From Osmia lignaria lignaria (Eukaryota; Arthropoda; Insecta; Hymenoptera; Megachilidae): a stretch of 64,000 bases of DNA. The notes below the pieces were generated by a model. The model was not told the origin of the DNA and did no database searches. It saw only the letters and a list, made by a program, of their open reading frames with translations. Shown piece after piece: positions 11,612 to 22,369 of the stretch (within the stretch, counting starts at the first letter, position 1; every line of letters starts with the position of its first letter). The translations under genes and the position numbers were made by a program. Where the stretch lies: contig NC_135035.1 in the NCBI RefSeq assembly GCF_051020975.1, positions 4,650,001 through 4,714,000 of the forward strand. Reading direction: 5' to 3'.

Positions 11612-11820
11612 AGCGTTCGTTCGTGCCCAGGGCCTTTGCGAACTCATAACGGGTCGTTTTCGGCGCACGAATGCTCTAGTGAGTGCGAGGCTACAGCGGT
11701 CAAAAAGCGTTCCTTCGTGCTCTGGGCCTTCGCGAACACATTAACGGGCCGTACTCACTTCAGCATTTTTGCCCGAAAGAACGTTTTCGGCGCACAAATG
11801 CATAGGTCAGTACGAGGCTT
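11612..11820. repeat. Two tandem GC-rich repeat units
   Basis: Unit 1 (11612-11706) and unit 2 (11707-11820) both run AGCGTTCSTTCGTGC, GGGCCTT-GCGAAC, TAACGGG, TTTTCGGCGCAC, AATGC and end in a GAGGCT motif. Unit 1 lacks about 35 bases that unit 2 has in the middle. A related segment lies in opposite orientation at 8275-8345. The units could be promoter monomers of the retrotransposon that begins just downstream, or ends of the element that surrounded the SWIM transposon. Neither is proved. Confidence 0.65.
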
Positions 11821-12331
11821 AACGTGACCGGGACGCGTGTCCGTGAAGGGCACCGGCCAACGGGCGCTATAAAGGACCCCCGAGGACGTAAAATCCTTCA
11901 GAGGGGAACAAAGGACCCTTCATGGATCAGCTCCCCAAGCCAAGGTGTAAGCGATCGTGCCGAGGGCTGGATGGCACCGGGATGAAGGTGTCGCGAACGA
12001 TACCCTTGGGGTACCAGGCCCATTGTATTTAGCCTTACACTCGTACAACAGGGTCTACGAGGGCAGACCACCCTTTCCTGCATATTCGTGGTAACATTCA
12101 TGGAACCAACAAAAACAAAAATAAACGAAAAAGATGCCTCTGGCATAAATGTAAATATAGAGGAGGAGCTCTCTGGTAAGGGACCTCTCTCTTAGGGCCG
12201 GCGGTCGTCGGTGTTGAGCGACCGGCCGATGTTGACGTGGCATTAGCTGCGGCGGCAGAAGTAGGGCTCTCCCTGGCGGATATAGCGAATCCGAGGACAG
12301 GCGAGGGCGCAGGCAGCATTGCAGTGCCTAC

Positions 12332-12339
12332 GTCTGCAG
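12332..12339. repeat. Target site duplication (left) of hAT MITE
   Basis: GTCTGCAG directly left of the MITE. The right copy at 12879-12886 is GTCTGCAA, one mismatch in eight. An 8-base duplication is the hallmark of hAT integration. Confidence 0.85.
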
Positions 12340-12878
12340 TAGTGATGGGCATATTTCTGAATTGTATCGATAACCAAAGTATCGATATACATTAATTGGA
12401 AATAAAGTATCGAAATTATTGATATCAATACGTACAATTAAATTAGAAGTGAAGTTCAATAAAAAATAGACTATTTATTCAAATATTTGTTTTATATGAT
12501 AAACATATTATTATATTTAATATTTTAATTTTTTTGAACGTGCATCCATTACGAGGATTATTTAGAATCTATATACAGACCTTTTGTTAACAGTTTATAT
12601 CTAATTAACGTTTACATAACTATTTATTAACTTATGCATTACTATACATTGAGATCAATATTGCATACATTCTACATACATATACATATAAATAAACATA
12701 TAAGTGAAACTTATTGCTACAAAATATTTTTCTATCTAATTTTCTCCTTACTGTATATACATTGTATCGAAATCTCGATATTCATATATTAAGTATCGAT
12801 AGTGCAATATATCGTCATGTTAAATATCGATACAAAATATCGATATTCCAAATATCGATACTGTATCGCCCATCACTA
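12340..12878. mobile_element. hAT MITE inserted in retrotransposon ORF1
   Basis: 539 bases, AT-rich inside a GC-rich host sequence. The terminal inverted repeats TAGTGATGGGC and GCCCATCACTA fit the hAT end consensus TAGNG. Subterminal regions on both sides are packed with the motif TATCGATA and close variants: about 3 on the left (12365-12420) and about 8 on the right (12765-12867). These are probable transposase-binding sites. Small open frames inside have no domain. The insertion is younger than the host retrotransposon. Confidence 0.9.
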
Positions 12879-12886
12879 GTCTGCAA
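12879..12886. repeat. Target site duplication (right) of hAT MITE
   Basis: GTCTGCAA, pairing with GTCTGCAG at 12332-12339. Confidence 0.85.
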
Positions 12887-14206
12887 CAGCAGACAAAAGG
12901 AGAAAGGCGAATCGAAGTGGTGCGGCGAAGAGGCAGGCCCGGAAGGCCAAATTGGCCACCGGAACCAGCTCGAAGACGGCACACCCGGCGTCGTCTTCTC
13001 TTCAGACAGCATCAGGGGACGGGGCGAGCCCAGGACGTAGGCAGGTCACGGCGCCTGAACAGGCTAAAGGGGTCGAAGGGGGTGCGGGGCTGCAAGGCTC
13101 AAAAGAGCCCGACCAGCGGACGGCACACCACCGGACCAAACGGCAAAAAGGGGCAGGATTTTCCCGGAACCGTCTGGGTACAGGCTGAGCTCGGAACAGA
13201 GAGATCTCGTTTTGAGGGCCCTCGAAGCGAAGCTGGATACGATACCGGAAGGTAAAGAGGTCCCACACTTTAAGGGCAACAAGCAAGAACAGATCCTTTG
13301 GATCACCTGCACGGACGATACGGCCAGGGAATGGCTGAAAGTCATAATGGGTAAGGTGAAATCTTGGGAGGGCGCATCTCTCCAAATATTGGAGACAAAG
13401 TGTCTACCAAGGCTTCATAAACTAATCAGGGTCATCCCTGGCTCACCGGCGACGTCGTGGATGATTCTAAGCCGCCTCAGAAGGCAAAATCTGGGACTGA
13501 ACACCCAACTTTGGAGGGTGTGGGAGCGGAAAGAAGAGGCCAGGTCGGTCCAAGAAGTGGTTGGGGATGAGGACGAGTCCTCTCGGGTCCTGAGCGGTTG
13601 GGGCTTCGTGGCCCATGTCGGACTGGACAGGGTACTCTTTAGGGAGCCTCGTGCACGGGCCGACGCGAGTCGGGGAGAACCGACCGGGAAATCGAGTACC
13701 GGCAAGGACGGCACCACGAAGCCCCCAGCGACAGGGAGGAGTGGTGGCAACGGCGGGACCAATGACGCGGAGAATGTATCCGCATCCACGGAGACCAAGG
13801 TGGCCGCCATTACCCCTCTATCGTCTGGGAAAGGAGGATCGTTAGGGAGCAACGTCAAAGGGAAGGGCCCGGCCAAAACGAAAGCATGGACCATCGACTC
13901 GGGAATGGAGAGTAAGGACCCGGTGGCGAAGGGCTTAAAGACCAATCCAACGGGGAGAGAAAGCCAGGGACCCACTTGCAGGGGACCTAGGAGCAGACCT
14001 CCCAAGTCCTGGATCATGGGAAGAGTTGGCCTGTCGAAGACTCGGAGTGGGGCCCAAAGGACTATCACTCCGGGTAACCGTACAGACCAAGGGAACGGGG
14101 CCAAATGGAATGCCCCGGTAAAGCGCAGGGGGAAATAATGGGCCGGAACACGGGCACATTAAGCACCGGCGAGATACACGCTAGAGAGAGTAATACTGCA
14201 GCCTCT

Positions 14207-17200
14207 ATGACCGCAGGATGCTCCTCTATCTTGCAGATCAACTTGCAGCACTGCAAAGCAGCTACGGATCTGCTCCAATAGCGGTTAGCGGTGCAGCACA
14301 CACATATAAATAAAAATATAAATAAAGCCCTTATACAGGAACCTTAGATATACCAAGAGCAAGTAGGCAGGCTGGATTTAAAACAAGGCTCCATCTTTCA
14401 CGGGATCCTGAAATACGGCCCAAGGGCATACGACTTCGTAGAAAGAGGACTCGGGGCCACAAAACTGGCAGAATTCTGTACTGGAGACCAGGCAGCAGTG
14501 CTACTGAGAGCTGGGGTGGGGGGTAGCGGGGCGAATCTGGTGGTTTGTTCGATCTACCTACCCTACGACTCTAAGGTACTTCCACCTTCGAGGGAACTCA
14601 GGGGGCTGGTAGACTACACCAAGAATAAAGGGCTGCAACTAATGATAGGGTGGGACGCAAATGCGCATCATATCGTCTGGGGCAGCACCAACATCAATAG
14701 GAGAGGAAAGGCTCTGTTAGAGTACCTCTCAACTACGGACATGGAGGTTCTAAATGGAGGCTCCAGCCCAAATTTTGTTACCTGCAGGCGACAGGAGGTA
14801 CTTGACATCATGCTGGGCTCCAGGAAGGTGACCCAAGCAATACAAGATTGGCGGGTGGAAGATGAAGCTACGCTCTCGGACCACAGACTAATTATGTTCA
14901 GGATAATGGCAGAGACGGACCTAAGGGCTACGGAAATCTACAGAAACCCCAGGGCCACTATATGGCCTCACTATCGTGAAAGCCTGAAGGAAGAGCTCAG
15001 AGGGAACTGTGTGAAACCGTGGACCGCGGAAGGAATCGAGATCGAGGTCGCAAGATTGCAGACCGCGATCACCAGATCGTACGAAAGGTCCTGTCCAGCA
15101 TAACAAAGAAAAGATAGCAGAAGGGTCCCTTGGTGGAACAATGAGCTGAACAGGCTCAGAACTAGGGCTTGGAAGCTACTTAACAAGGCCATGGAGGCAA
15201 ATACAGATGCCGCGTGGGCCTCATATAAAGAGACTCGGAAGGCTTTTAAGAAATTGATTAGATCATCCAAGAGGAGGGCCTGGAAGGACTTCTGCCAAGG
15301 GACCGAGGCCCTACAGATGGTTGCCAGGCTTCGGAAGGTATTTATATCCGGACCCCCTCAAAACCCGGAAAGGCTCAAACTTCCAGACGGAGGCGTTACA
15401 GCAGATCCTCTGCAAACGCTGATGCGTCTTGTGGAGACACATTTCCCAGGCTCGAAGCTGGAGCCAAAAGGACAGTTCCAAGAAGAACAGAGACCTCTTA
15501 GGAACAGTGAACGGGACTGGGACCTGGCCTCTAAGGTAGTTACACTTGACAGGCTAAGATGGGCTATAGGCTCATTTAGCAAGTACAAAAACCCAGCCGT
15601 GGATAGGATCTTCCAGTTCTCCTACAGGAAGCCGGAGAAGACCTGTGAAGGCGTCTGGTCTACATCTACAGAGCGTGCCTAGCACTAGGTTACGCACCAA
15701 AAGCATGGAAAGTAGCCAGAGCGGTCTTTCTGCCTAAGCCGGGCAGAAGCGGCTATGACACGGCCAAATCCTTTAGGCCCGTCAGCCTTACATCCTTTCT
15801 GCTCAAAACGTTGGAAAGATTGGTTGACAGGTACATAAGAGAGCATACACTGGTGAAGAGACCGGTAGATACCTCGCAGCACGCCTATTAGGCTGGCAAA
15901 TTCGTGGAGATGACGCTCCATCACCTGGTAAGGGAGAGTCGGTCGTGAGCGTTTTTATAGATATAGAAATTCAACAGTACATCCTTCGACATGATGTGCG
16001 AAGCTGCTAGCAGTTTTGGCATTGGCAATAGCTTGGTTACTTGGATCGACGAAATGCTACGAACCAAGATCATAATAACTTACTCCAGCGGGACTGCGTT
16101 GAGGGCACAGATCGCAAAGGAATGACCGGAGGGGAGAGTTCTGTCTCCTCTGCTGTGGACTCTCGTGGCGGACGAGCTGCTCCGTAGGCTAAGTGAGGAA
16201 GGATTCCTGGTGCAAGGGTATGCGGATGACATATGTATATCGGTCAGAAGCAGACACCCGCACTATATAGCGAGGAGACTGCAAGAAGCACTCATACTCG
16301 TGCAGGAATGGTGCCTATCACATAACCTGAAGGTAAACCCAACCAAGACGGAGATGGTACTGTTCTCGAGGAAATGACGGTTTGAATTCAAGGCCCCCTC
16401 ACTGTTTGGGGTGGAGCTTGGTATATCCGCCTCAGTAAAATAACTAGGGGTCACCCTAGACACGAAGTTAACTTGGAAGTTCCATATCGAGAAGCAGGCA
16501 CAAAAGGCAATTTCAACCTACTGAGCTTGTAGAAGGATGTTTGGAGTAATGTGGGGGCTAAAACCAAGAGTGGTCAGGTGGATTTACACCTCGATCATGG
16601 TACTAACTAATATCCAACTAACGTACGCCTCCGTTGTATGGTGGACCTCTATGAGGAAGCACTGCAACAGGAGGACTTTGGAAAAGATTTACCGGCTAGC
16701 GTTACTTGGGATAACAGGTGCCTTCCGCACCATGCTGACCCTGACAATGGAAGCACTCATGGACCTGGCACCACCGGGGCCAGAAGTGCAGCTATAAAGC
16801 TACATCTAGCAGGGAAATGGAAGGGGGCGGGAACAGGACACGTGTCAATCCTGAGGGAGTTCGGAGAACCAAGTGGGGCATTGACACTGGGGGGAGACAT
16901 GTGCGATCCGACCTACCACTTCAAGCATAATTTCCGGGTAAGATTCCCGTGCAGGAAAGCGTGGAAGATGAACCAGAAGGAACTTCTTACTCCGGGAGGG
17001 CTGAACTGGTACATAGACGGCTCTAAAACCAAAATTGGAACCGGAGTGGGGATATGGGTAGAGAGACCCAGAACTATCTCTGTCACTAGGTCAACACGTA
17101 TCGATACTTCAAGCGGAAGTGTTTGCCATCTGGGCCTGTGCCAAGTTAAATTTGGACCGGGGCTACAGGGGCAAACACATCTACATTTGCAGTGACAGTA

Positions 17201-17830
17201 AGGCTGCGCTCAGACCATGGTAGTAAGATCCAGGCTGGTACAAGACTGCACTGACATACTAGAACGGTTAGCTGGGAACAATAACTGTGTCAATTTTATC
17301 TGGGTTCCTGGACACGCAGGAATACCAGGAAATGAAAAAGCAAATATGTTGGCACAGGAAGGAGCCATGGGACTCGGTCCGGATACAACACACCACATAG
17401 GTGTCTCTATGGGCACGGTAAAGTAAATGGTGAGGGCGTGAGTGAGAACCCAGATCCACCAAATCTGGAGCCGGATTCAAGATATGAGACACACTAGGCC
17501 CTGTTTAAAGGGCCATCGACACTGCTAGGCAGGACCCTAAGCTGCCTAGAAAGAAACCAACTGCGTCTACTCGTGGGGCTCATTACTGGGCACTGGTACA
17601 CGAGGAAACACCTGACGCACCTAGGCATGGAACGAGAATCTGGGTGTCCGAGATGTGGAGAGGAGGATGAGAGTCCTCTCCACTTAATATTGCGTTGCAA
17701 AGGCCTGGAGGCTCAGAGGCGTTCAAGGCTCGGGGCCCCAGTCCTTGACAACGCACACTTAGAGGGCATTGGAGTGGGCAGGCTCCTGGGCTTCGCAAGG
17801 GAGGCCGGCCTTCACAATTTACCTCGGTAG
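14207..17830 (+). pseudogene. Retrotransposon ORF2: APE endonuclease, reverse transcriptase, RNase H
   Basis: Starts at ATG 14207; the first segment (LQINLQHCKAATDLL) is the APE-type endonuclease entry. The endonuclease continues at 14498-15103 with GWDANAHH, the LDIMLGS segment and the catalytic LSDHRL. Reverse transcriptase follows: FLPKPGR and FRPVSLTSFLLKTLERLVDR (15725-15830), a degraded motif A, EGRVLSPLLW near 16130 and the active-site YADD near 16220, then a thumb region with LGVTLDTKLTWKFHIE. RNase H is seen as WYIDGSKT (about 17010), AEVFAIWA, a CSDSKAAL segment and WVPGHAGIPGNEKAN (about 17300). The usual last catalytic Asp after EKA is Asn here. The C-terminus has a zinc knuckle, CPRCGEEDESPLHLILRC. 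Many stops and frame changes break the frame, so it is non-functional. The normal role is target-primed reverse transcription. Confidence 0.85.
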
Positions 17831-17918
17831 TTAGAACTGCCTGTTTGGGCTCGGGTACAATGGTTCCTTGAAGACTGAATGCCCGGTGTTTCAACAACAA
17901 TAATAATAACAATAAAGC
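17831..17918 (+). other. 3' UTR and microsatellite-like tail of the retrotransposon
   Basis: Short trailer after the ORF2 stop, ending in CAACAACAATAATAATAAC and AATAAAG. A simple-repeat tail instead of poly(A) is usual for I-group elements. Confidence 0.6.
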
Positions 17919-17934
17919 CAAACTCCTATATTTT

Positions 17935-18890
17935 GTAACGTGGTGTCACGTGTGCCCCCCCTGTTACAATCGCTGCGCTTTTCCACTTCCCACTCTAACC
18001 CCGTAACCCACCGAAAAACCCTTCCCTCACCTTACCCCTTTTTCCCTGCCCGCCGGTATCGGGCCGATGGAGGCGACGAAAAGGACCCCAGAAGCGGACA
18101 ACCCCAAGAGGAGCTTCGAGGCCGGCGACAGACCCCCAACCCCTCACAGGAAAGGGAATAACGATGGACCCCGAGATCAAATAACAGTAGCAAAAGAGAG
18201 CCAGCTGGAGCCATCTGTCGCCGAGCCCGAAGACCTCAGCCCGCACCCGCCACCGTCAAGGATCCGTCAGCCCCATCGATCCCGATTACCGGCCGATGAA
18301 TAATGGATCAACCCCAGGCCCGGAAGATGTCCCAAATCCCCATCCATCCCCTCCCCAAAATTCCCTACGACGGGCTCGTCGCCGATACCGCGACGACGAC
18401 CCGTCACTTTGCGTTACGGCGTACGATTAAGCGATATAGCAATTTTGAGTAAGCGATTAGAGGAGTTTTGTAAAGTGAATAGTCGTGAGTGTTTGTGTAT
18501 GGTGTGCAACACCGATGAGTCCCCTATATTATTATTTACCCAAAATTGTGAATACTGAGTCCGACTACCTTCTTCGTCCCCTCGTTTATACTCCGCGATT
18601 TCGTCGTACCCCCCTTTTTCCACTCCCCTTTAAATTTCCCTTATTTTGACCCCTCCTCGACGCGTAACGTAAAGGAACTTTCCCGTGAACCCTTCCCACC
18701 CTGAGATTTCCTCACCCTAAACTATCCACCTTGCGCACTCCCCCGCGAAGTATTGTTACGGCCATCCCGGAAGTGCCGCAAAACCCGTCCCCTGCAATAA
18801 CCCCTTATTGTCTCCCTATTCCTCCTCGCCACGAAACGTGGCTAGCGCCCAACGAAATTAAGATTGTAATATAGAGTGAACCCCCGAATG
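17935..18890. other. Unclassified GC-rich block, possibly LTR-derived
   Basis: Composition is far from the AT-rich surroundings, and no reading frame has a recognisable domain. It starts TGTAACGTGGTGTCACGTG. Near its end, GTGGCTAGCGCCCAACGA (about 18838) resembles the LTR-end/primer-binding-site junction of Gypsy-like elements, which often contain TGGCGCCCAACG. If so, this would be one LTR plus the primer site of a truncated Gypsy element. I see no second LTR and no gag or pol, so this stays a guess. Confidence 0.35.
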
Positions 18891-21046
18891 GGTCACAATT
18901 TATACAGGAGCCTCTTCCTTACATTGTCATTCTCCATGGGGACGCTTATGGGAAAGGACGAGAACCCAGGACATCACCATTTTTCCATGTGACGCCTGAT
19001 TTGATTACGAATGTAGAATACAATATTTTCGTCTTTTACAATTTCAAATATAAAGTATGTTAAATATGTACAATTTAAAAATTTGTGATGCTTAATTTTC
19101 AGTTAAATAATATGCTATGTTTAGAAATTCGTGATATACATTTAAAAGATACCAATTTGTTTAAAAATAAATCTTTCTATATTTAATCGAAAAAATATTC
19201 CTGTATTTGATTAAAAGCTTTCAATGCATTTTTTATAATTATTATATTCATTATTTAATTAGAGTTTTAATTATTTAATTCTTGTATTTAATTAAGATTA
19301 TGCCTAATTGGGTATTCCTATCGTTAATTAAAGTTTTTATTATTTAATTATACATTGCTATAGTTAACTAGAAAATTTTGTAAAATATATTTATAAACTT
19401 AACTAGTCTATTTTCTATATCTAATTAGAATTATATTTTATCAGGTATTCCTACAGTTAATTACAAAGTTCAGTTAGAATTTATTGTTTAATTAAAATAT
19501 TAATTCTTTAATCCCCGTACCTGATTGGAATTGTATCTAATTAAATATTCCAGGTTTTACAATGATTATTGACAATGTTGTATCAAACTTAACTAAAAAG
19601 GAAGAAACCAAATCGATAACATTATACCATCGATTTATTTCAATTAACTATTCTTACCCTCAATATTATTCTCTGAAAGTATCTGCAAAATCAATCTAAG
19701 CACTTTTTAAACTTTATCTGTCACTCGTGTGTACAATCAGTTCGCATTAAAAAGAAAAAAGATTTCTGAATCACTCGCGACATCGAACACATTAATAATC
19801 ATGCGGAAACAGGCTGAAACAGTGCTAAATGACTGCTCATAAATTATTGTACTGGTTAATCGACGCGCTTATTTCAAACTTCATGAGTTCAATTGTCGAG
19901 ACACACATCACCAATTAAAAAGCAATTGTTTGGCTTCATTGGTCGCCACGAATGTATTACTGTACAATGAAAGATGTCGTAAGACATGCTCGATTATTTT
20001 ACCGGATAAAACTGATACGGACCAGTTCATTATCGTTTGAAAGTCAAAAGTATCGTCCACGATCGTGGAACAACCTTTTTATATTCATTTCTGGTGCATT
20101 TCCTTTATATTCAAGATTTTCATTTTTCCTCATTATTTTTCTTTTTGTTTTCATGAGATGAGAATCTGTGCACCGTCGTGTCTCTGTTTGATCATTAAAA
20201 TTGTTCACCGTTTTAATTACATGCAATTAAGGCACGGAAGGTAATGCAACGTAATCGATACCGTCAACACGCCGGGAACTTGTTCCCACGTGGTAACTGG
20301 TTTCGTAATTATATTACACTGATAGTTTTGTTATTTGTTAAATCTTGTACACTTCACTATGCTGTCAATTCAATCAGATGCTTTTCAATACTATATCTTT
20401 ATTTTGTATGTATAAATATTAAGATATTTATTTGGTTGATAAGTAAATTCACTTTCTTTTCTACAGAATTATTTATTGAAATTCTGCAAATAACAATATT
20501 TTATTGAAATCAGCTAAATTAAAGACAATAATTTTGCACTACATGTATGGCAATTTTTCAATTCCTCTATGGTAGAATACTAAGAATTTTTAAGCAAAAT
20601 CCACGAGGAGTCACGAGTTTAGTCATCATTTTAATATTTGTATTTCAAATCCTAATCGTGCGCATTAATAATAATTTAAAAGATAATTTTTAAGAAATAA
20701 TTGTACAGTGAAATACGTTGTTATATTTTTCATATATTTATATTTTATTTATAAGACGTAATTCTGAATATCATGTGCAATATAGAATGCTGAAATAAAC
20801 ATGTGTAACAACTTGAAAAGAATCCCAACAATGGGTCGGAAAGTAGTAGAAGAAATGCATAGTAGTTAATTTGGTTAAACTATATTTTAGGGGACAGAAA
20901 AGGTAAGTCCTTTTATTTTAACAGTCCAATAGTATTTACAATAGAATCCAAGAATAATAGTTTTAAACTCATGGATTCACGTATTCAAAAGTTATACCTA
21001 CGTAAAATTGGGCGTGTTTAACATAATTTAAGAGGTTATTCTGATC
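18891..21046. other. AT-rich intergenic DNA
   Basis: A transition zone to about 19010 is followed by very AT-rich sequence with repeated ATTTAATTA-type words (19200-19560). Open frames at 19952 and 20244 have no recognised domain. Confidence 0.5.
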
Positions 21047-21393
21047 CCATATTGACTTCTCCCCCAAATCGTCCAATGGGCGAAGTCACTGCCTATGAAC
21101 AGATCACATAAGTGGTGACCATTTTGGCAGGAGAAATCAAATGTCTTTATCTACATCTATCTTGATCATCGAACTTACTTAATTCAAAGGAAAAAAGATG
21201 CCCTTAAGAAAACTGAAAATATTTAATTTAGAAAATATATAACCTAATGAACTTCGTTAATCAACATTTATAAAACACATGTAACTAGAGACAATACTAT
21301 TTGATCTTCCTGTTAAAATGACTGCGGACACGTGATCTATTTAGAAGCAGCGACTCCGCTTATTGGACGAATTACGGATAGAAGTCAAAATGG
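21047..21393. mobile_element. Diverged palindromic MITE
   Basis: The left arm (ATTGACTTCT, CGTCCAAT, AGTC-CTGC and AGATCAC, in that order) is matched in reverse by the right arm (GTGATCTATTTAGA, GCAGCGACTCCGC, ATTGGACG and AGAAGTCAAAATGG). The arms are about 75 bases long with many mismatches. No target duplication was identified and there is no coding capacity. Confidence 0.5.
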
Positions 21394-21949
21394 CGTCCAA
21401 ATAACCTGTTAAAATACGCTGAAAATACATTCTTTTGTAACTAGCAGATTCTTTTTTCGATTCTACTCGTCAAATACAACAATTTTGCGTCCATCAAAGT
21501 AAACTTTACCTCTTCATTTATTTAAACTATCCATTATGAATTTAATAAGACTGGTTAAGTAAGGAATTAAAAATTGTATAGATGTGATTAATAAACAAAT
21601 GAGAGTAAATAAATAATGAGTAAATAAATAAGAGTAAAGAAATAACTTAAGGTTCAGAAATAGAATGTAAAATTAAATTTAAATTATTACTGTTTTTGCT
21701 GTTCGCAGTTTAAAGGTTAAATATGTTTTTGTGTATTTATGTTATAGAATTTCATTCTCACACATAAAGAACAAGAGTGAATAAGGCGCGTGGTGGAACA
21801 CTTCTTTCTCTACGCTTTTCCATAACTAAAGGCAAAAACAAGTTGCACATGACTGTGTAACCAAAGAATAAGTAATTAGATAAAAATCGGTATACTTAAC
21901 ACTATTACACTCAAGAACAGTTGATTTTATTCTAAAGTAGACCAAGTTT
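21394..21949. other. AT-rich intergenic DNA
   Basis: No gene seen. Around 21655-21720 there is a weak similarity to the repeat at 24130-24355. Confidence 0.45.
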
Positions 21950-22151
21950 CTTAAAAACTAAAAAATTTTAAAGTTTGAAATATTGAATTTTGGAATTCTG
22001 AAATTAGAAGGTTCAAATATTTAAAAAGTCTTGAATCTTGGTAATCTGAAATGTTAAAATTTTAGAATAGTGAGGGGTCAATCCACATTTGGGTAGGGCG
22101 GCAGCGCGGGGGGACAAGCCTATCCTAGCCTCTATGTAATTACACCAATGG
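21950..22151 (-). mobile_element. MITE carrying a degenerate AATTTC/AATTCC internal repeat, inverted copy
   Basis: Read on the minus strand it begins CCATTGGTGTAATTACA and goes into the same kind of degenerate AATTCCAAAATTC-like run as at 6135-6390. The minus-strand 3' end is not clear, so the lower coordinate is approximate. Confidence 0.5.
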
Positions 22152-22238
22152 TCATACTTTGTAAGTACTACTATACTTTACATGATTGTGTTTAATGTGT
22201 ACATAGGCATACCGAAAAGCTTCAGACATCGAAGTGTA

Positions 22239-22364
22239 CAATGAGTTGCATTGAACTTGTCGCAGTGAAGTTGGCTACAAATTCACTACACATTCACGCC
22301 GTGTCGATGAGTGAATGCGTGGCCAACTTCACTGCAACAAGTTCAATGCAACTCATTGTCAGTG
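22239..22364. mobile_element. Compact foldback MITE, CATCGAAC family, copy 1
   Basis: A near-perfect hairpin. The left arm GAGTTGCATTGAACTTGTCG and onward is the inverse of the right arm that ends at CAACTCATTG, with a loop of about 20 bases near 22295-22315. It lies between two TGTACAAT words, with a TA next to each end, as in mariner-type insertion. Related copies are at 40422-40584 and 44179-44328. Confidence 0.75.
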
Positions 22365-22369
22365 TACAA

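Larger units (their letters stand above)
12100..14138 (+). pseudogene. Retrotransposon ORF1 (gag-like, DUF4780), disrupted
   Basis: ORF1 begins with ATG at 12100 (MEPTKTKINEKDASG). It meets an in-frame TAG at 12193 and continues in another frame until the hAT MITE interrupts it at 12340. After the MITE it resumes, with one more frame change near 13190, into the long open part that ends at 14138. The segment from about 13200 to 13600 has the DUF4780 signature found in insect retroelements: an entry helix (EQRDLVLRALEAKL), a LKVIMGKVKSWEGASLQ strand-helix, and SRLRRQNLGLNTQLWRV. The remainder is a low-complexity Gly/Lys/Thr/Pro-rich tail. The presumed role in the family is RNA binding and RNP assembly. 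At least two frame changes, one stop and a 539-base insertion show that it is dead. Confidence 0.78.
11848..17918 (+). mobile_element. Near full-length decayed non-LTR retrotransposon (I-group type: DUF4780 ORF1, APE, RT, RNase H)
   Basis: GC-rich block in otherwise AT-rich DNA. Order: a 5' leader with a TATA-like CGCTATAAAGG at about 11866, ORF1 (12100-14138), ORF2 with endonuclease, reverse transcriptase, RNase H and a C-terminal zinc knuckle (14207-17830), and a short 3' UTR ending in an AAT/AAC microsatellite-like tail near 17918 instead of poly(A). A hAT MITE (12340-12878) splits ORF1. Several stops and frameshifts make the copy inactive. RNase H plus an APE endonuclease places it in the I/R1/LOA group of non-LTR elements; I cannot assign the clade. 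The 5' boundary is approximate, because no target duplication was identified. Confidence 0.85.

Noticed and set aside
13002..14301. Minus-strand open frames up to 229 codons
   Set aside because: They are antisense shadows of the retrotransposon ORF1, helped by its high GC content.
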